Origin: Brachionus plicatilis
Taxonomy: Eukaryota; Rotifera; Eurotatoria; Ploima; Brachionidae
Reading direction: 5' to 3'
Assembly: GCA_010279815.1 (NCBI GenBank)
Contig: QEOQ01000122.1
Span: 503,750-567,749 of the forward strand
DNA length: 64,000 nucleotides
In this document: positions 24,153 through 36,912 of the stretch, one piece after another
Numbering within the stretch: the stretch's first letter is position 1
Layout: the number at the start of each line of letters is the position of its first letter
Made by a program: the position numbers and the translations under genes
The notes under the pieces: generated by a model
The model's input: only the letters and a program-made list of their open reading frames with translations
Told to the model about the DNA's origin: nothing
Databases searched by the model: none

Positions 24153-24549
24153 GATATACTGTTCACTTGTCAGACCGCACTTAGAATACGCGATTAGCTC
24201 TTGGTGTCTTTATTTTGAAAAAGATGTGAATGCGCTGGAAAAAGTACAAAGAAGAGCGTCTAAATTTGTTCATGAACTGCGTCATTTAGACTACTCAGAA
24301 CGACTATCAAAGTTAAAATTAACCGACTTGAAAACAAGAAGAGTACGTGGCGATTTGATTCAAATGTTTAAGATAGTTAATGGTATAGAGATTGTGAATT
24401 TTACCAACGGGATCAATTATAGTTTAAACACCAAGATGGATAATAGAAAATATGAGTTGAGAAGACACAGACTACTACTAATACTACTCCCACTACTACT
24501 ACTACTACTACTTCTACTACTACTACTACTACTACTAATTTTTGCATGA
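24153..24549 (+). pseudogene. 5'-truncated LINE fragment with (ACT)n tail, duplicate
   Basis: Same protein sequence as the fragment at 10063-10459, including the (act)n tract, because it lies in duplicated segment B. It is not an independent insertion. Confidence 0.85.
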
Positions 24550-25534
24550 AAATTCACAATGCTTCAATATTGAATTCTTTTGGGACAAAATTGAACAAAA
24601 AAATGCGTTTTATTAAAAAAATAATAAATATTTGAACTAGATATGATCTAAGTCAAGACTTAATAAATAAGTTATTTAGAATTAACATCAAAATTTAAAG
24701 TAAAATTCAGCTAATTTTAAAATTATAAAATATTAAAAGCAAAATTGACTTTATGAGATTAATTACTTGATCCTTAGGAGAAGAAAATAAAAAATAATTT
24801 GAATAATTTTTTTCCTAAAATTAAAAGTTTTAAAATTTTTTTTTTAAGAAAAATAACAGGAAAAATAACAAAAGTTAAAAAATGGATTCATCTTTAATTT
24901 AAATTTTTTAAAATTGATCTTTAGTATTTTGATTAATATTACTATACTGGATTCAAATTTGAAGAAAAGGAGGTAAATTTTTAATTTAAAAATTTATTAC
25001 GAATTGAATATGGAATAGTGGATTAGCGCCTACGCTTTTATCGATTAAGATAGAAAATCGAAAAATTAATAAATCTTTAAGATTTATTCAGAAAATAAAA
25101 AATATGTGATGAATATAATCTAAAATTTACAGTAAAATATCAATTAATTTTTAAAAAAATTAATTTAAATTTTTTGAAATCGATATTGTTGCGTTATGAG
25201 GTATACCGAAACTTTAAAAAAACTATTTCAGGCAAAATTTAAATAAATTTCATTAAAAGGATATTTTTAGAAATATTTAATTGAATTTTTTTGTAATTCA
25301 AGATTTTATTTTATTAAAAAAAATTAGAAATTTAAAACTCAAATTTTACTAAACTATATCATAGGTTTAAAAAAATCAAGAAAACTTGTTTTTTTATTGA
25401 AAATTTTTTTTGTCATGTATAAAAAATTAGATCGACTTAGGGCTTTAAAAATATGTAATTTTTTCCTTAAAATAAGAATAAAAATCTTACATTATTTTTA
25501 AACTATAAAATAAAAGATCAATATAAAATAAAAA

Positions 25535-25760
25535 AGTAGAAGATCTGACTCATAAAAATTGCACTGAATATGATTTAGCATTCAGTGTTATTTTGATTGA
25601 ATGGTGCCTTGAGGGTAACAACAATGGACTAATCGACTATTATAAAATACTTTTTTTATTTAATAGAATACTGTATGTTGAATAATCTTGTTAATTTTTT
25701 TGTATATAATAAACTGAATTTTTTACTTAATTGTAAAATGGATATTTAATTTTCTATTCA
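25535..25760 (+). repeat. Third copy of a LINE 3' segment
   Basis: Matches 14237-14461 and 31140-31354 closely. It directly abuts the end of segment B through an aaaag microhomology, so an internal deletion or a separate LINE insertion is possible. Confidence 0.75.
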
Positions 25761-26462
25761 TATCGAGATTTTTGCATGTATTGTTCGCATTTTTGAATAA
25801 AATGAAAAATATTATGATTGGATCAATAGAAATCATTATTCTAACAATAATCTATATTGACCATTAGAAATGTAAGAATTAAAAAAAAAGTTAATTGACC
25901 CTAGCAACAAACCCAAAGCCAAGTGCCAATTTGAGTTGCCGACGATTCTATCCTTTGCTCGCCTAATTAATTGTCTAAAAATTTTAAGATTTTCCCTTTT
26001 GAAGTGTTCATTTTGAAAGACTCTAAATCGATTTTTTTAATCAATTTCAAGGTTAATCAACAGGCTAGTGCCCATGTCATAAAGACCGATTAACACTCCA
26101 TTTATTTTAATTAAAAAAAAAAAAGTTTTAAAAATTAAAAATATTAATTGTTTATATAATTATTTAAAAAAATAAAACATTGATATATTTAAATTAAATT
26201 TTTTGAATTTTTTTACAAAATCTGAGAAAATTAGATTTATGTTATTAAAAATTGAATGCCAAAATGTTGTAAATTTCAACATAGATCTCTTGATCACAAA
26301 GCAATTTATTAGTCGTGAATAGAAAAATCCAAAAGTTTTTTCACCATTTCCTGATTTAGATGTTGGTTCAATCAGATTCTCACTGTTCCTTAAATTATAT
26401 TTTAAATTTCTTGAGTCATTTTTCTTTAAATTCTTCCTTAGATTTTCAGGAGAGTTATGAAA
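25761..26462. other. Spacer and likely LINE 3' untranslated region
   Basis: No gene seen. The part next to 26463 is probably the 3' untranslated region of the minus-strand LINE; its end is not resolved. Confidence 0.4.
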
Positions 26463-29221
26463 TTATAGTGTTTTATAAGCAAAAGATAACATTCTATCTA
26501 GTATTCTATGTTGGAATGCATATATGCCATACTTTTCTAAGAAGTTATTAATATCGTTAAAGTTATTTGATTCAAATTTGAACTTAAACAATTTAAATAT
26601 TGTCAAATAATAACTTTTAGCCAATTTAATTATTGCCTCTTTTGAGAAATAGCACAAGAGAGTCGAGCAATAGTCAAAATAAGGTAATATAAACGTCTTA
26701 AAAAACTGTATTTTTACAGATGTTGAAAGATAAAATAGTCTTTTAATGCTGAATAATTTTTTATTCACAACTAATGAGATACTACATGCAAAATTAGAAA
26801 AATTAAGATTTTGATCAATTTTGTAACCTAAAAGAGTTATTTCTTCGACAACTTTTATTTCATTTCCACAAAGATTATTCATTTTGGGAATAATAGTTTT
26901 TCTTTTTGAAAAGATCATACAATAGGTTTTTGACCAATTTATATCAACCTTATTAAAATAACACCAATCACTAAGATTGTGGATGGTACACGAAAAATTT
27001 TTTAAAACACTTTCTAAGTCCTTTTCAGAGTGACTAATCGTAGTGTCATCAGCAAACATTTTTATGTCAAATTTTCTTAAGAGATAAGGAAAATCATTAA
27101 TAAAAATCAGAAAAAGAAGAGGACCTAGAACTGAACCTTGTGGGACACCTAACTTTAGAGCTGTAGGTTTTGATCTTTCGTTACCAAGATGAACTATTTG
27201 AGATCTATTGACAAAATAATTTGAAAGAAGACCTAAAGAATTATTGTCAAATCCATAGTGAAATAATTTTAAGAGAAGAAGATTTGGATCAATCACGTCA
27301 AAAGCTTTTCTAAAGTCAATAAAAAGTGATAAGGTAGTAAGTTTCTTTTTTTTGGCTAGATTTAATTCACTTAGATATTCATGAAATGCAGTCTGACATG
27401 AATGCCCAGGTCTGAATCCATGCTGACCATTAAAAAATATATTATTAGATTCAAAATAGCTTGAAATTTGACGAGCCAGTAACTTTTCAAACAATTTTGC
27501 AATTGGAGAAAGAACTGAAATAGCCCTATAATTGTTAATGTCTGATTTAATACCTTTGTTTTTAAACAAAGGATTAACAATGGCTAACTTCCAGTCATCA
27601 GGAATTGATTTTAATCGCAAGCATTCATTAAAAAGAAAAAGTAGTAAGGGAGCAAAAAGTTCTGGTAGACCTTTTAGTATCTTAGGATGAATACCAATAT
27701 ATCCAGGTGAGCTAGAAGCTGGTAATTCATTTAAAGCCTCTTTAATTTCATCAATAGAAAACTCATGAAATGAAAAACCAGGTGTTAGAAAACAATTATT
27801 TAATTTTAACTCTTTAAAACCGTCAAAAATAAATTTAGCTGAGTCATGTTCACCGGACAAAGATGAAGACGCAATAGATGCAAAGCAGCTGTTAAACATC
27901 TCAACTTGATCAACGGGATTATTAGCCTTTATATCATCCCAAACTAGCTCTTCTGGAAAGCTGTCAAGATCAGCATCTCCTCTAGTTTTAATGGATGACT
28001 TGTAAAAATTCCAGAATTTTTTGGAATTTTTGAAATCTTTTGAAGATTTAGACTCAAAATATGATTTCATTTTCTGACGGTTGAGTTTTTTGAAATCTCT
28101 TCTAGCCTCCCTGTAATCATTCAAATTAATAGAATCCTTATAATTCAAATAGTTATGATAGCAAAAATCCCTATAGTTTCTTAAGGTTCTTATTTCAGAA
28201 TCAAACCAAGGACATTTTTGGTCATTCCTATCTTTTATTTTTTTTAATGGACAGCATTTATCAATGGACAGTAAAATATTATCTTTAATAAAATTCCATT
28301 TATCTTCAATTCCTGAAAGTTTATCAATAAAGGTAGAATCAATTTTACTTAAAAATTGTCCAACTTTACTAATACTATTATCAGAAATCAATCGAAAATA
28401 TTTTAAGCTAATTTTTTTCAAAGATTTTGATACAGAAAAAGAGCCTAAAAGAAATTTGTGATCACTGAAAGGACATCCTGCTATGCAAGAAATAGAATCA
28501 AAATTATCCTGATGTATTATATGATCTATATGACTTAACTTAACATTTATATTTTTAGAATTGTAATTAATACCAATTCTTGTTGGTTGATTGGTTATTG
28601 TTTTTAGAGAGAAGTTTTTTAGAAATTCTCTAAACCTAATATCACCATTTAAATGATCCATATTTAGGTCACCAACAAGGACAAGCCTTTTATTGGTATC
28701 ATTTGTTAGAATGAACTGCTCTAAGAAATTAATAAAAAGTAAATTATCAGTAGATGGAGGTTTATAGCTAAAAAGAAAATTAATGATTTCATTATTGCAT
28801 TGTAATTCCATTGAAATAGCTTCAAATTGATCAAAAAAATTACAATTTAGAATTTTTAAATTTTTCTTAACCAAAACAAGTAAACCACCACCATCTCTAT
28901 TTCTATCTTTACGCTTTAATAAATAACTGGAACTATAAAAAAAAGAGAAAGGAATAGTATTATCTAATTTTGTTTCATTTAAGGAAATAACATCAAAGAT
29001 GTTTAGTGAAACAATTTCTAACACCTCATCCTTTTTGAGAAATAGTAAATTTACATTCGAATGTAATATATTTAAATTATTATTAAAGGTTGAGCAGAAA
29101 TCTTTTAATTCATCCAAATAATTTGGAAAAGAAGGGATATGGAATTTATTTGAGAAGAAGTCTTCACTAAAATTAAATACTTGCGGCAAAAGATCATCTG
29201 TAGTTAAAGATTTTTTTTTTT
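26463..29221 (-). CDS. LINE polyprotein: endonuclease plus reverse transcriptase
   Basis: An open frame of over 900 codons running into the sequence gap. The first ATG-like start is not credible; the frame continues upstream as lysine codons of a poly-A tract, so the N terminus lies in the gap or the copy is truncated there. Order: apurinic-type endonuclease (ISLNETKLD, DRNRDGGGLLVLV, LVGDLNMDHL, HIDHII, and SDHKFLLGSF near residue 240), a linker with KCCPLKKIKDRND and PWFDSEIR, then reverse transcriptase about 500-770 (NYRAISVLSPIAKLFEKLL, motif A LFIDFRKAFDVID, GVPQGSVLGPLLF, catalytic FADDTT). Type: CR1/Rex1/L2-like clade. No internal stop, so it is young and possibly active, though missing any ORF1. 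Confidence 0.9.
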
Positions 29222-29385
29222 NNNNNNNNNNNNNNNNNNNNNNNNNNNNNNNNNNNNNNNNNNNNNNNNNNNNNNNNNNNNNNNNNNNNNNNNNNNNNNN
29301 NNNNNNNNNNNNNNNNNNNNNNNNNNNNNNNNNNNNNNNNNNNNNNNNNNNNNNNNNNNNNNNNNNNNNNNNNNNNNNNNNNNNN
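29222..29385. other. Assembly gap (164 N)
   Basis: A run of N directly after a poly-T tract. It interrupts both the LINE on its left and the hAT-like MITE on its right, so the real length is unknown. Confidence 0.99.
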
Positions 29386-29407
29386 GCAGCCTGTTTATTT
29401 TAGAAAA

Positions 29408-29507
29408 AAAAAAAGTCCTTAGTGGGACTTTTTTTTGATAAAATAAAAAAAAATTTTAAGTCATTGGCTTGACTTGACTTAAGACTTGTGACTTAAAAAC
29501 AACTCTG
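29408..29507. mobile_element. hAT-like MITE, right end only
   Basis: gacttgacttaagacttgtg followed by acttaaaaacaactctg is the right end of the same subfamily as 5479-5738. The left end is lost at the gap. Copy C of the large duplication begins at the very next base. Confidence 0.75.
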
Positions 29508-29913
29508 GTATCTTTATTTGATTGACTTCAGGAAAGCCTTTGAAAACATACATAGAGAAACCTTGTGAGCCACAAGAGAAACCTTGTTAAGATCTTATGG
29601 CCTGCTATATAGAAAATATAGAAGATGAATAACTTGATAAAACTTTTCCACGAAAAATTCGAGGAAAGAATGATGGTGGAAAAAAGACGATCTGAGAGCT
29701 TCAAAGTGTGTACAGGAGTCAGATTAGGGTGGGTTAAGCAGCAAAGCTTGAAGACTATGACTTAAAAAGAAACAAATGAGCATATGTAAGATTACAAGAT
29801 ATTTGATAGAGAGAATACTTCTTTTATTAAAAAGTTATCAAAAGTAGAATTTTTTTGTAAATTATGAAGAAAACATATTACTTGAACCTACAGAAAGGAC
29901 AAATCAATGCAAC

Positions 29914-30885
29914 ATGTCACTTTTTAAAACAAACCAAGGATTATACATCGCCAACTCAAAGAAATTGAACAAGATCGTTCAAAAAGGGAAAATCAATTCG
30001 GAAATTATTAGAGATCTAATGATTTCGAATATCGACTTAAATCAAAAAGAAGATTTAAAATGGATAAATTTATTGAAAGATCAAGCATGTTTTAATTTCA
30101 AATTAAGTTTAAAACTTTTCTCGATGTTTGATAAGCAATTTTTAAGACTTAACAAAAATTGGCTTAAAATATTATATGTAGAAGACGGAATTATATATAT
30201 TCCTGAATGTTACAATGCCAGCAACATAAAAATAAAACGATCAAATATAAAGCATTGCTATAAAGAAATCGAAGTCAGTTTTAAATTGAGAGAAAATAAA
30301 ATTAATGGTTTCCTACATAATAACGGTATTATTAGTTTGCATGGTACTGAGATTACGTGTGAGAGGGATTCTGTTTATATCAAAATAGATGATCCTTTTA
30401 AAGGTGAGATAATAAAAAGGCAAAATATGGAAATATTATCTTACAAACATGGATATTTTAAACAGCACAAAATAAACATTTTTAACTCGAAAGTCAAACT
30501 AATTAATACTCACCATTCAAAAATATTGATGTCTAATTTAGACGAAATAAACGTCTTCAGCGAAATAATCAGTTACAATGTTGACGATAAACATTTAAGA
30601 CCATTAGAAGATAAATATTCAAAAGGAATTTATGGAAAATATTTTAATGAATTAAAGACAAAAGTGACCAGTATTTTGGAATATTTTTCTAGTTATTTTA
30701 AATATATTATTTACTCATTATTATGTATTATTGTAGTGAGCTTTTGTCTATTCACTCTGATTAAATGTTTTCTACTAAATAGCAACAAAAGAAGAAGTAA
30801 TTTAATACAAGCAAGACCTGAAAACAATGGAGAAGAATTAAATTCAATAGATTCAATTGATATTCGATTGAGAGAAATAATGTGA
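29914..30885 (+). CDS. Envelope-like membrane protein of LTR element, N-terminally truncated
   Basis: 323 codons from the first ATG, but the frame is already open from the left breakpoint of the insertion, so the N-terminal part of the protein is missing. One strong membrane segment of about 25 residues lies near residues 255-282, followed by a basic and then acidic tail of about 40 residues. A few Cys and several possible N-glycosylation sites precede it. Position directly before a purine tract and an LTR, and the single C-terminal anchor, fit an envelope protein of a Gypsy/errantivirus- or BEL-like element. No clear fusion peptide or cleavage site was recognised. It is a relic within a truncated element; I would not expect a functional particle. 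Confidence 0.6.
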   Translation: MSLFKTNQGLYIANSKKLNKIVQKGKINSEIIRDLMISNIDLNQKEDLKWINLLKDQACFNFKLSLKLFSMFDKQFLRLNKNWLKILYVEDGIIYIPECYNASNIKIKRSNIKHCYKEIEVSFKLRENKINGFLHNNGIISLHGTEITCERDSVYIKIDDPFKGEIIKRQNMEILSYKHGYFKQHKINIFNSKVKLINTHHSKILMSNLDEINVFSEIISYNVDDKHLRPLEDKYSKGIYGKYFNELKTKVTSILEYFSSYFKYIIYSLLCIIVVSFCLFTLIKCFLLNSNKRRSNLIQARPENNGEELNSIDSIDIRLREIM

Positions 30886-30918
30886 TTATCGAGACGAAAA
30901 CATTTTAAAGAAGGGGGA

Positions 30919-31139
30919 TGTCATATTATAAGTTGATGACTTGAATATTTTATCAACTAGAACTTATTAAAATTCATTTTACCTTATTTGGAAATTTGCA
31001 ATAGCATCTTTATTCTTTTTAAGAATCTTGTCACGTACATAATTCAATATATAAGCAACTCTTTTTATTATTATAGCCATCTTATCTTTAATAAAGAATT
31101 AGTTATAACAATCTTTTTATTGTCCCATATTACATTACA
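30919..31139 (+). repeat. 3' long terminal repeat
   Basis: Starts tgtcatattataagttg and ends tattacattaca, the usual TG...CA form, right after the purine tract. It has a TATA-like tatataagc near 31049 and aataaa near 31090. The 5' LTR is not present for comparison. Confidence 0.7.
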
Positions 31140-31720
31140 GATCTGACTCATAAAAATTGCACTGAATATGATTTAGCATTCAGTGTTATTTTGATTGAAT
31201 GGTGCCTTGAGGGTAACAACAATGGACTAATCGACTCGATAAAATACTATTTTTATTTAATAGAATATTGTATGTTGAATAATCTTGTTAATTTTTTTGT
31301 ATATAATAAACTGAATTTTTTACTTAATTGTAAAATGGATATTTAATTTTCTATTAATTTTTATTTCGATTTGTCCATGGGACTTAAACTTTAATTAAAT
31401 AAATAAATAAATATGAAGACGCAAGACTTGGCGAATAGCGCTAAACCAACTGAATCCGAAATTAATAATAAATGAAACCAAAACAAAAGTCTTGTGTATA
31501 AACACCAAATTGGAAACCCTGATCACCGCCATTCACTAATTCACTTAGTAAGCATCATCAGTACAGCGATGGGAACACCATTAAGTCAATGCATTAGAAA
31601 TAAAAGACCGTGATGACTTGATCATGTACATAAAATAAAAGAAATACAGATATCAAAAAGAATCCTTAAACAGTCACCTCAAGAACAACGCAAGAAAATA
31701 CCACCAGGAGTTGGGAATTG

Positions 31721-32782
31721 ACTTAATAATTGACTTAATTTATGATACAATTTTACTTAATTTCAAATAAAGATTTGAATTGGATTCTTCCACCTCATTG
31801 TGAGACTCATTTGACGCGATGCCTTTTGATTTGCATTTAGGGAAATTGAGTTAAAATTTGGGGCAATAAGTTAATTTGAGGATATTCCGAGCGCTGGTTG
31901 GCTTAAAAAAATTTGCCGCCGTTCACCACTAATTTTATTTAATATTAAAATGATAAATAACTTTTGGGCCATTTTTTATTCGATCAATGATCATTATAAT
32001 CTTATTTTATTTGTCTCAAAAATAGCAACAAAACAATTATTTTTAGTAAAAAGTTTTTAATTTTTTTTCAAATCAATGTTATCGAGTCTAATTCAAAAGA
32101 AATTAAAAATGCATAAAAAAAGGAAAATAAAAAAAAGGTGAAAAAAGAAGAGAACACAATTAAGTTTAAAATATATAGAAAAACAAACTTATAAAAATCG
32201 TTATTCACCCAAATTATTTAAAAATGTAAAAATTAAAATAAAAAAATTATTTAGACGAGAAAAACGCACAAGAAATAACTTTAATTTAATTTATTTATTT
32301 ATTTGAATTAACCTCCATTGTGGAGAAGAAAATGAAAAAAAATTTAAAGCCTTTTGAAATTTATTTTTCAATATGCTTTCAAATTAGATATTTATAATGA
32401 ATAACGAAATGATTAAGCGTAATAAAGCTTTAAAATGTTGAAACGAAAAAATATCCACAAAATTAAATATTTAATATGCAAGAATCAGAATATTTTTTTT
32501 CATTTTTAATTAAATATTTGATTAAAAAATTTAATTAAAAAGGTTTGCAATTTTGATAATAATAATACGACACAAAAGACATCCAAATTTCAGAAGAATA
32601 TTTATTCGACTAAAAGATTTTATAAATTGTGAAGATACATTGTGATATATATGAATAATACTTAAGAAAATATTTAAATGTTATTATTATTAAAAAAAAA
32701 TTGCTAAGATATTTGCTGAAAAACAGCATTTTTAGAAAACATGTAATATTTTAAAAAAATTTTGAAGAATTAAAAAAAATAT
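31721..32782. other. Spacer upstream of chitinase/vWA gene 2
   Basis: Duplicate of 14835-15886. No gene seen. Confidence 0.5.
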
Positions 32783-32792
32783 TGATATAAAT
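32783..32792 (+). promoter_or_regulatory. TATA-like core promoter of chitinase/vWA gene 2
   Basis: TGATATAAAT at the same distance from the ATG as in genes 1 and 3. Confidence 0.55.
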
Positions 32793-32842
32793 CGACGAAT
32801 TTTTAAGACAGGAAAACGAATTAAAATTAAAAATCTTGAAAA

Positions 32843-34808
32843 ATGAAACTTTATTTTACTGGATTTGTTTTGACGATTATATCATGTTTGGCTTTCAAAA
32901 TAGCAGCTCAACAATGTAGTAGTAGCTATGAACCATTTTTTAAAGGTACATGCATGCAACCGGGTGATTGTACAGGTGCCATACTCAACTACAAATGCCC
33001 TGGAAAATTGAGATGTTGTATTCCAGAGAATGATACAATAAATGCAATGCCATTATTTGTTACCAAGTCCGAGTTGGAAAATATTCTATCTTTTAAAAAC
33101 AACAGAATTGAATATATTAGTAAAGTGTTAATAGGACCGAGTTCTACTAATCCAACATGCTTTCAGAAAGCATTTTATTTAAGTCAGCTGGCCCATGAGT
33201 CAAGTAATTTTATGGAATCTGAAGAATTGGGAAGTGATTCTAGTTTTAATGCAAATTATGATGGAGTGAATGGAAACAAAAATCCAGGAGATGGTAATAT
33301 TTGATTATTTTTTATTTCTTTTTAATGACCCTTGTTTTAATTTAAAAGGTGCTAAATATAAAGGAAGAGGCTTCATACAATTGACTGGTCGATCTAATTA
33401 TCAAAAAGCTGGACGTGATCTTGGCATCGATTTAGAAAACCAACCTGAATTGGCAGCCTTTCCTTCAATTGCTTCAAAAATAGCCAAATGGTTTTGGCAA
33501 TTTGGCACAAAAGAAAATCTAAACACATTTTCAGATGGTACTTTTTACGGATTTTCAAGGATAACAAGTTTGATTAATGGAGGCTTGAATGGTTTCAAAG
33601 AACGAGTAGAATTATTGGAAACAGCAGCAAAAACACTTCAATGTGGTGAATTAATGAAAGGCAGAGGTGAAAATTGTACAATCAATGGAAAACAAGGTGT
33701 TTGCAAGCCTATTTGTAATGTTGGAATGGTAGGTAAAAAATTCTGTGGTTGTAATGGCAAAACTGTGGCTAATCAGTGTCAAGGTCCAGCAAATATTAGA
33801 TGCTGTGATGAAAAATGTTCAAATAATATGGATCTTACATTTGTTCTAGATTCTTCTGGTAGTGTTGGTCGAGTTAATTTTGAAAGGGCTAAAACTTTTG
33901 TTGGTCAATTTGTTGATAAACTAGAAATTGGTCCAATTAAGACTCAAGTAGCTTTAGTTAAATATGCGACTTCGGTTGACATCGAAAACTATTTGAATTC
34001 GACGAATTCAAAAAGCCCACTTTTGACATTTATTTCAAGAATTGCTTACTCCAACAACAGTGGATCAACAGCTACTGGCGATGCTTTGAACGCTTGTTTC
34101 GATATTTATTCGCCTGCCAAAGGAATGAGAAATTCTTCGACAGGAGTCAGCAAAGTAATTGTTGTACTAACTGATGGTCGAAGTAATACAGGAAGACAAC
34201 CAATTCCTGTTGCTGATGCATTAAAAGCGCAAAAAATCTCCATAATAAGTGTTGGAGTTGGACAAAATTTAAATTTAAATGAACTTAATGGCATATCGTC
34301 AAGAAATCGATTTTATAGAGCAAATGATTATAATCAAGTTTCCTTGATTTACGATGAATTAAATCAGGTATCATGTCTTCAGCCAGCAATAATTCCAAAC
34401 AATACTGCACCAATTGAAGTTGATAAAGACACTTTTAAATATTTTACATATAATATTCAAAATTTTAATTCAACATTGGCTGTCTTTATTAATATAAACA
34501 TTCTATTTGGAGATGTAAGGCTTTTTAGTTCTTTGACCAACGAGAATCCGAATGATTATGAAGTTCTTGATTTGAGTAATACAAACATAAGAAGTATTAA
34601 TGAGAAAGAAGATCAAAATTTATTAGAGCTTGATTCAAAGTCAAATTATAGTCAAGTTTATATTGGTGTCAAAGGCTTAATGGATTACAATCAATTTTCA
34701 ATCGATATCAATGAAATTAAAGAAGTGCCTTCTTACAATTATTCAAATAAGTTCAAATCAACTCTTTTTTTAACATGCATCATTTCTTTAATTTCTTATT
34801 TTATTTAG
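32843..34808 (+). CDS. Secreted GH19 chitinase-like / vWA domain protein, gene 2
   Basis: Exons 32843-33293 and 33349-34808, same 55 bp intron; product 636 residues. Exon 1, the GH19 domain (HES, SEEL, GRGFIQLTGR) and both Cys-rich modules are identical in protein to gene 1. Differences are confined to the vWA half and the stalk: IAYSNNSGSTAT for ITYTGGSTAT just before the MIDAS threonine, DGRSNTGR for DGQSNRGR after the MIDAS aspartate, NNTAP for NKTAP, and a changed stretch around DLSNTNIRSINEKEDQNL. The hydrophobic C-terminal tail is unchanged. Both copies look functional. Neighbouring noncoding DNA is almost identical to that of gene 1, so the duplication is recent. Confidence 0.9.
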
Positions 34809-35239
34809 AAAAAATTAATCTTATTATTTTCTCAATAAATTTATGAACAATTTAATTTTTACCTGATTATTATTTAAATTTTTTAACTCGAACTAGATAA
34901 ACAAGGTCTTCTTTAAAAACAGCACCCGTCAAAAAAGATAAAAAAAAGCACCCTGTGTAAACCGCATTAAATATTATAAAATATCTTTTTTTTTTTATTA
35001 ATTAATTTCTAACAACCTTAATTTTAATAAACATCAATTTTTATATTCAAAAAATATTGTCATTATATTAAATTTTCAAGTTTAAAAATAATTTGTACAA
35101 AACACTTTAAAACACCCTGCAACACCCTTTTGATTCTGATAGAGGACAAAAAGTTCTACTTGGCAAATTATTTTTCAAAAGGTCTGGACATGTGAAAACC
35201 CTGTAAAAACCGCTAAAACAGTTTTAGACCGGATTTTTC

Positions 35240-36549
35240 AAAACACCCTGAATATTTCTTTTTTAAAAATGTTTTCAGTGAAAGAAACAACTTTTTTGTG
35301 GTTTCTGGGGTGAAGAAATACAATTTTGAGGTCGGTTTAACAAAATAAACTATCAATCATATGTAAATTTCTTCATTTTTTTGTATCTTGATTGCCATAA
35401 TAAATTTGTATCATAGCATATCATTCAATGAAAATATATTAAAAAAAATACATGAAACTTAAATTCTAAACAAATTTATCTTATTTACAAATTTCTCAGA
35501 GTTGAAAACCCTAGGTTGTAGTTTTTTTGCCTAAAAAATAGAAAAAATTCTCAAGAAAATTAGGGTGGGTAGTCAGACCTATCCGACAAAGTCACTTCCG
35601 ACAAGTCATTTTCGACAAATCCCGATCCGACAATTTTTTATTAAATAATTAAATAAAAAATAATTAATTAAAAAGGTTTTAGCAGCGTTCATTGCACATT
35701 ATTCAATTTCCTTCATAATCGTCCTTGGTTTAATTTCTAAAATTTTTTTGTTGCCTTTTTGGTGACCAAAATCGGTAATTGGTTGTTTGGTAATGGTGTT
35801 TTCAAATTTTTTAATGGTTGCTAGGCAACCAGAAGATTCGTTTTCACTACAAATTCAAGATTTGTATCCAATTATCTTCGATTCATATTTAAATCGATAC
35901 TTTTCAGTTAAGTAACCAATACATAGTTTCCCTTTGGTGGTTTTAAACTTAATAAAAGTATTATCTTGACTTTGAGACTTATCAGTTAAAAAATTAATTT
36001 GGTGACAATACTATTTTTTTAGACAATTTTTATTTGATATTACTTAAAAGACTTTGTCGGAAAAGTAACTTTTTATTTAATTGTTAAATAAAAAATTGTC
36101 GGATCGTGATTTGTCGGAAATGACTTGTCGGAAGTGATTTTGTCGGATAGGTTTGCCAGCCTTAGGGTGTATTGCTGAAGAGCAAAAATGCCAAAATCTT
36201 TTTAATCATGAAGTCTTGAAGCCTAATAAGAGACCAAAAAAATAGTCTTTATTTTTATTAAATTTCTCTTTTTTAATTATTAAAAAAAAATGTTGAAAAA
36301 TGTTTTTTATTTAAAAATTTAATTTCATATTATATTACAAAAAGTTACCCTAGAATCAACATTAAATTTTCCAAGTCAAAATTCAATAATCTTATAGTCG
36401 GCTCTTGAGGGCCTGGATTGGCTAAATCATGATTAATAGTTTATTTTGTTAAACCGACCTCAAAATTGTATTTCCTGACCCCAGAAACCTCAAAAAGCTG
36501 TTTCTTTCACTGAAAAACATTTTTAAAAAAGAAATATTCGGTGTGTTTT
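35240..36549. mobile_element. DNA element with long inverted repeats, duplicate
   Basis: Duplicate of 18341-19650 within copy C, including its nested MITE. Confidence 0.65.
35568..36161. mobile_element. MITE with TCCGACAARTCA repeat arms, duplicate
   Basis: Duplicate of 18669-19262, with the same ttagggtg duplication (35560-35567 and 36162-36169) and the same X-box-like site at 35817-35829. Confidence 0.8.
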
Positions 36550-36912
36550 AAAATTTAAAGTTCTAAAATTATTTTTCTTTTTCCAAAACGGTCCGCTTAA
36601 TCGCCAATTTTTCTCCATTTTTTTATAAATAATCAAACCCATTTTTGATTACAAAACTATTTTTTACTAATTTTCAGCTCTCTATTGCAGCCACGGAAAA
36701 AAAACACACTCGAAAGAATAGACTTTCAAAACTCAAATTTTTACCAAATGTGGTTAGCATAAAAAGTCAAGTTTAGCCATATGTTTTGTAAAGGAAGATA
36801 AAAATTTGACAATGACTCAAAAGATGATGAAAATTTTACCAAATTGTTCATAAACGAGTCTCTTTTGTTTTAAAGTAAGAGATATTTGATGCTGTTTAAC
36901 TGGAATGGCCCT

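Larger units (their letters stand above)
21394..25515 (+). repeat. Duplicated segment, copy B (interrupted by a LINE)
   Basis: Matches 9677-11418, with a LINE at 21769-23803 inserted. Left of 21394 and right of 25515 the similarity to copy A stops. Confidence 0.9.
29850..31139 (+). mobile_element. 5'-truncated LTR retroelement (envelope-like ORF plus 3' LTR)
   Basis: Absent from copy A, whose uninterrupted sequence gives exact breakpoints. Order: partial envelope-like frame, purine tract aaagaaggggga (30907-30918), then a 221 bp LTR. No gag, protease, polymerase or 5' LTR is present, and no target duplication is found, so it is a broken 3' piece. Confidence 0.75.
29508..31720 (+). pseudogene. 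Decayed LINE reverse transcriptase, duplicate, split by LTR element
   Basis: Same pseudogene as 13780-14832 (IDFRKAF-like stretch at 29520, thumb remnants at 31420-31700), lacking its first 135 bp. The LTR element at 29850-31139 separates the two parts. A small tandem repeat of agccacaagagaaaccttg near 29570 is not in copy A. Confidence 0.7.

Noticed and set aside
29395..29450. Hairpin aaagtcc...ggactttt as a bacterial-type terminator
   Set aside because: The context is eukaryotic and the hairpin belongs to the AAGTC-type inverted-repeat family.
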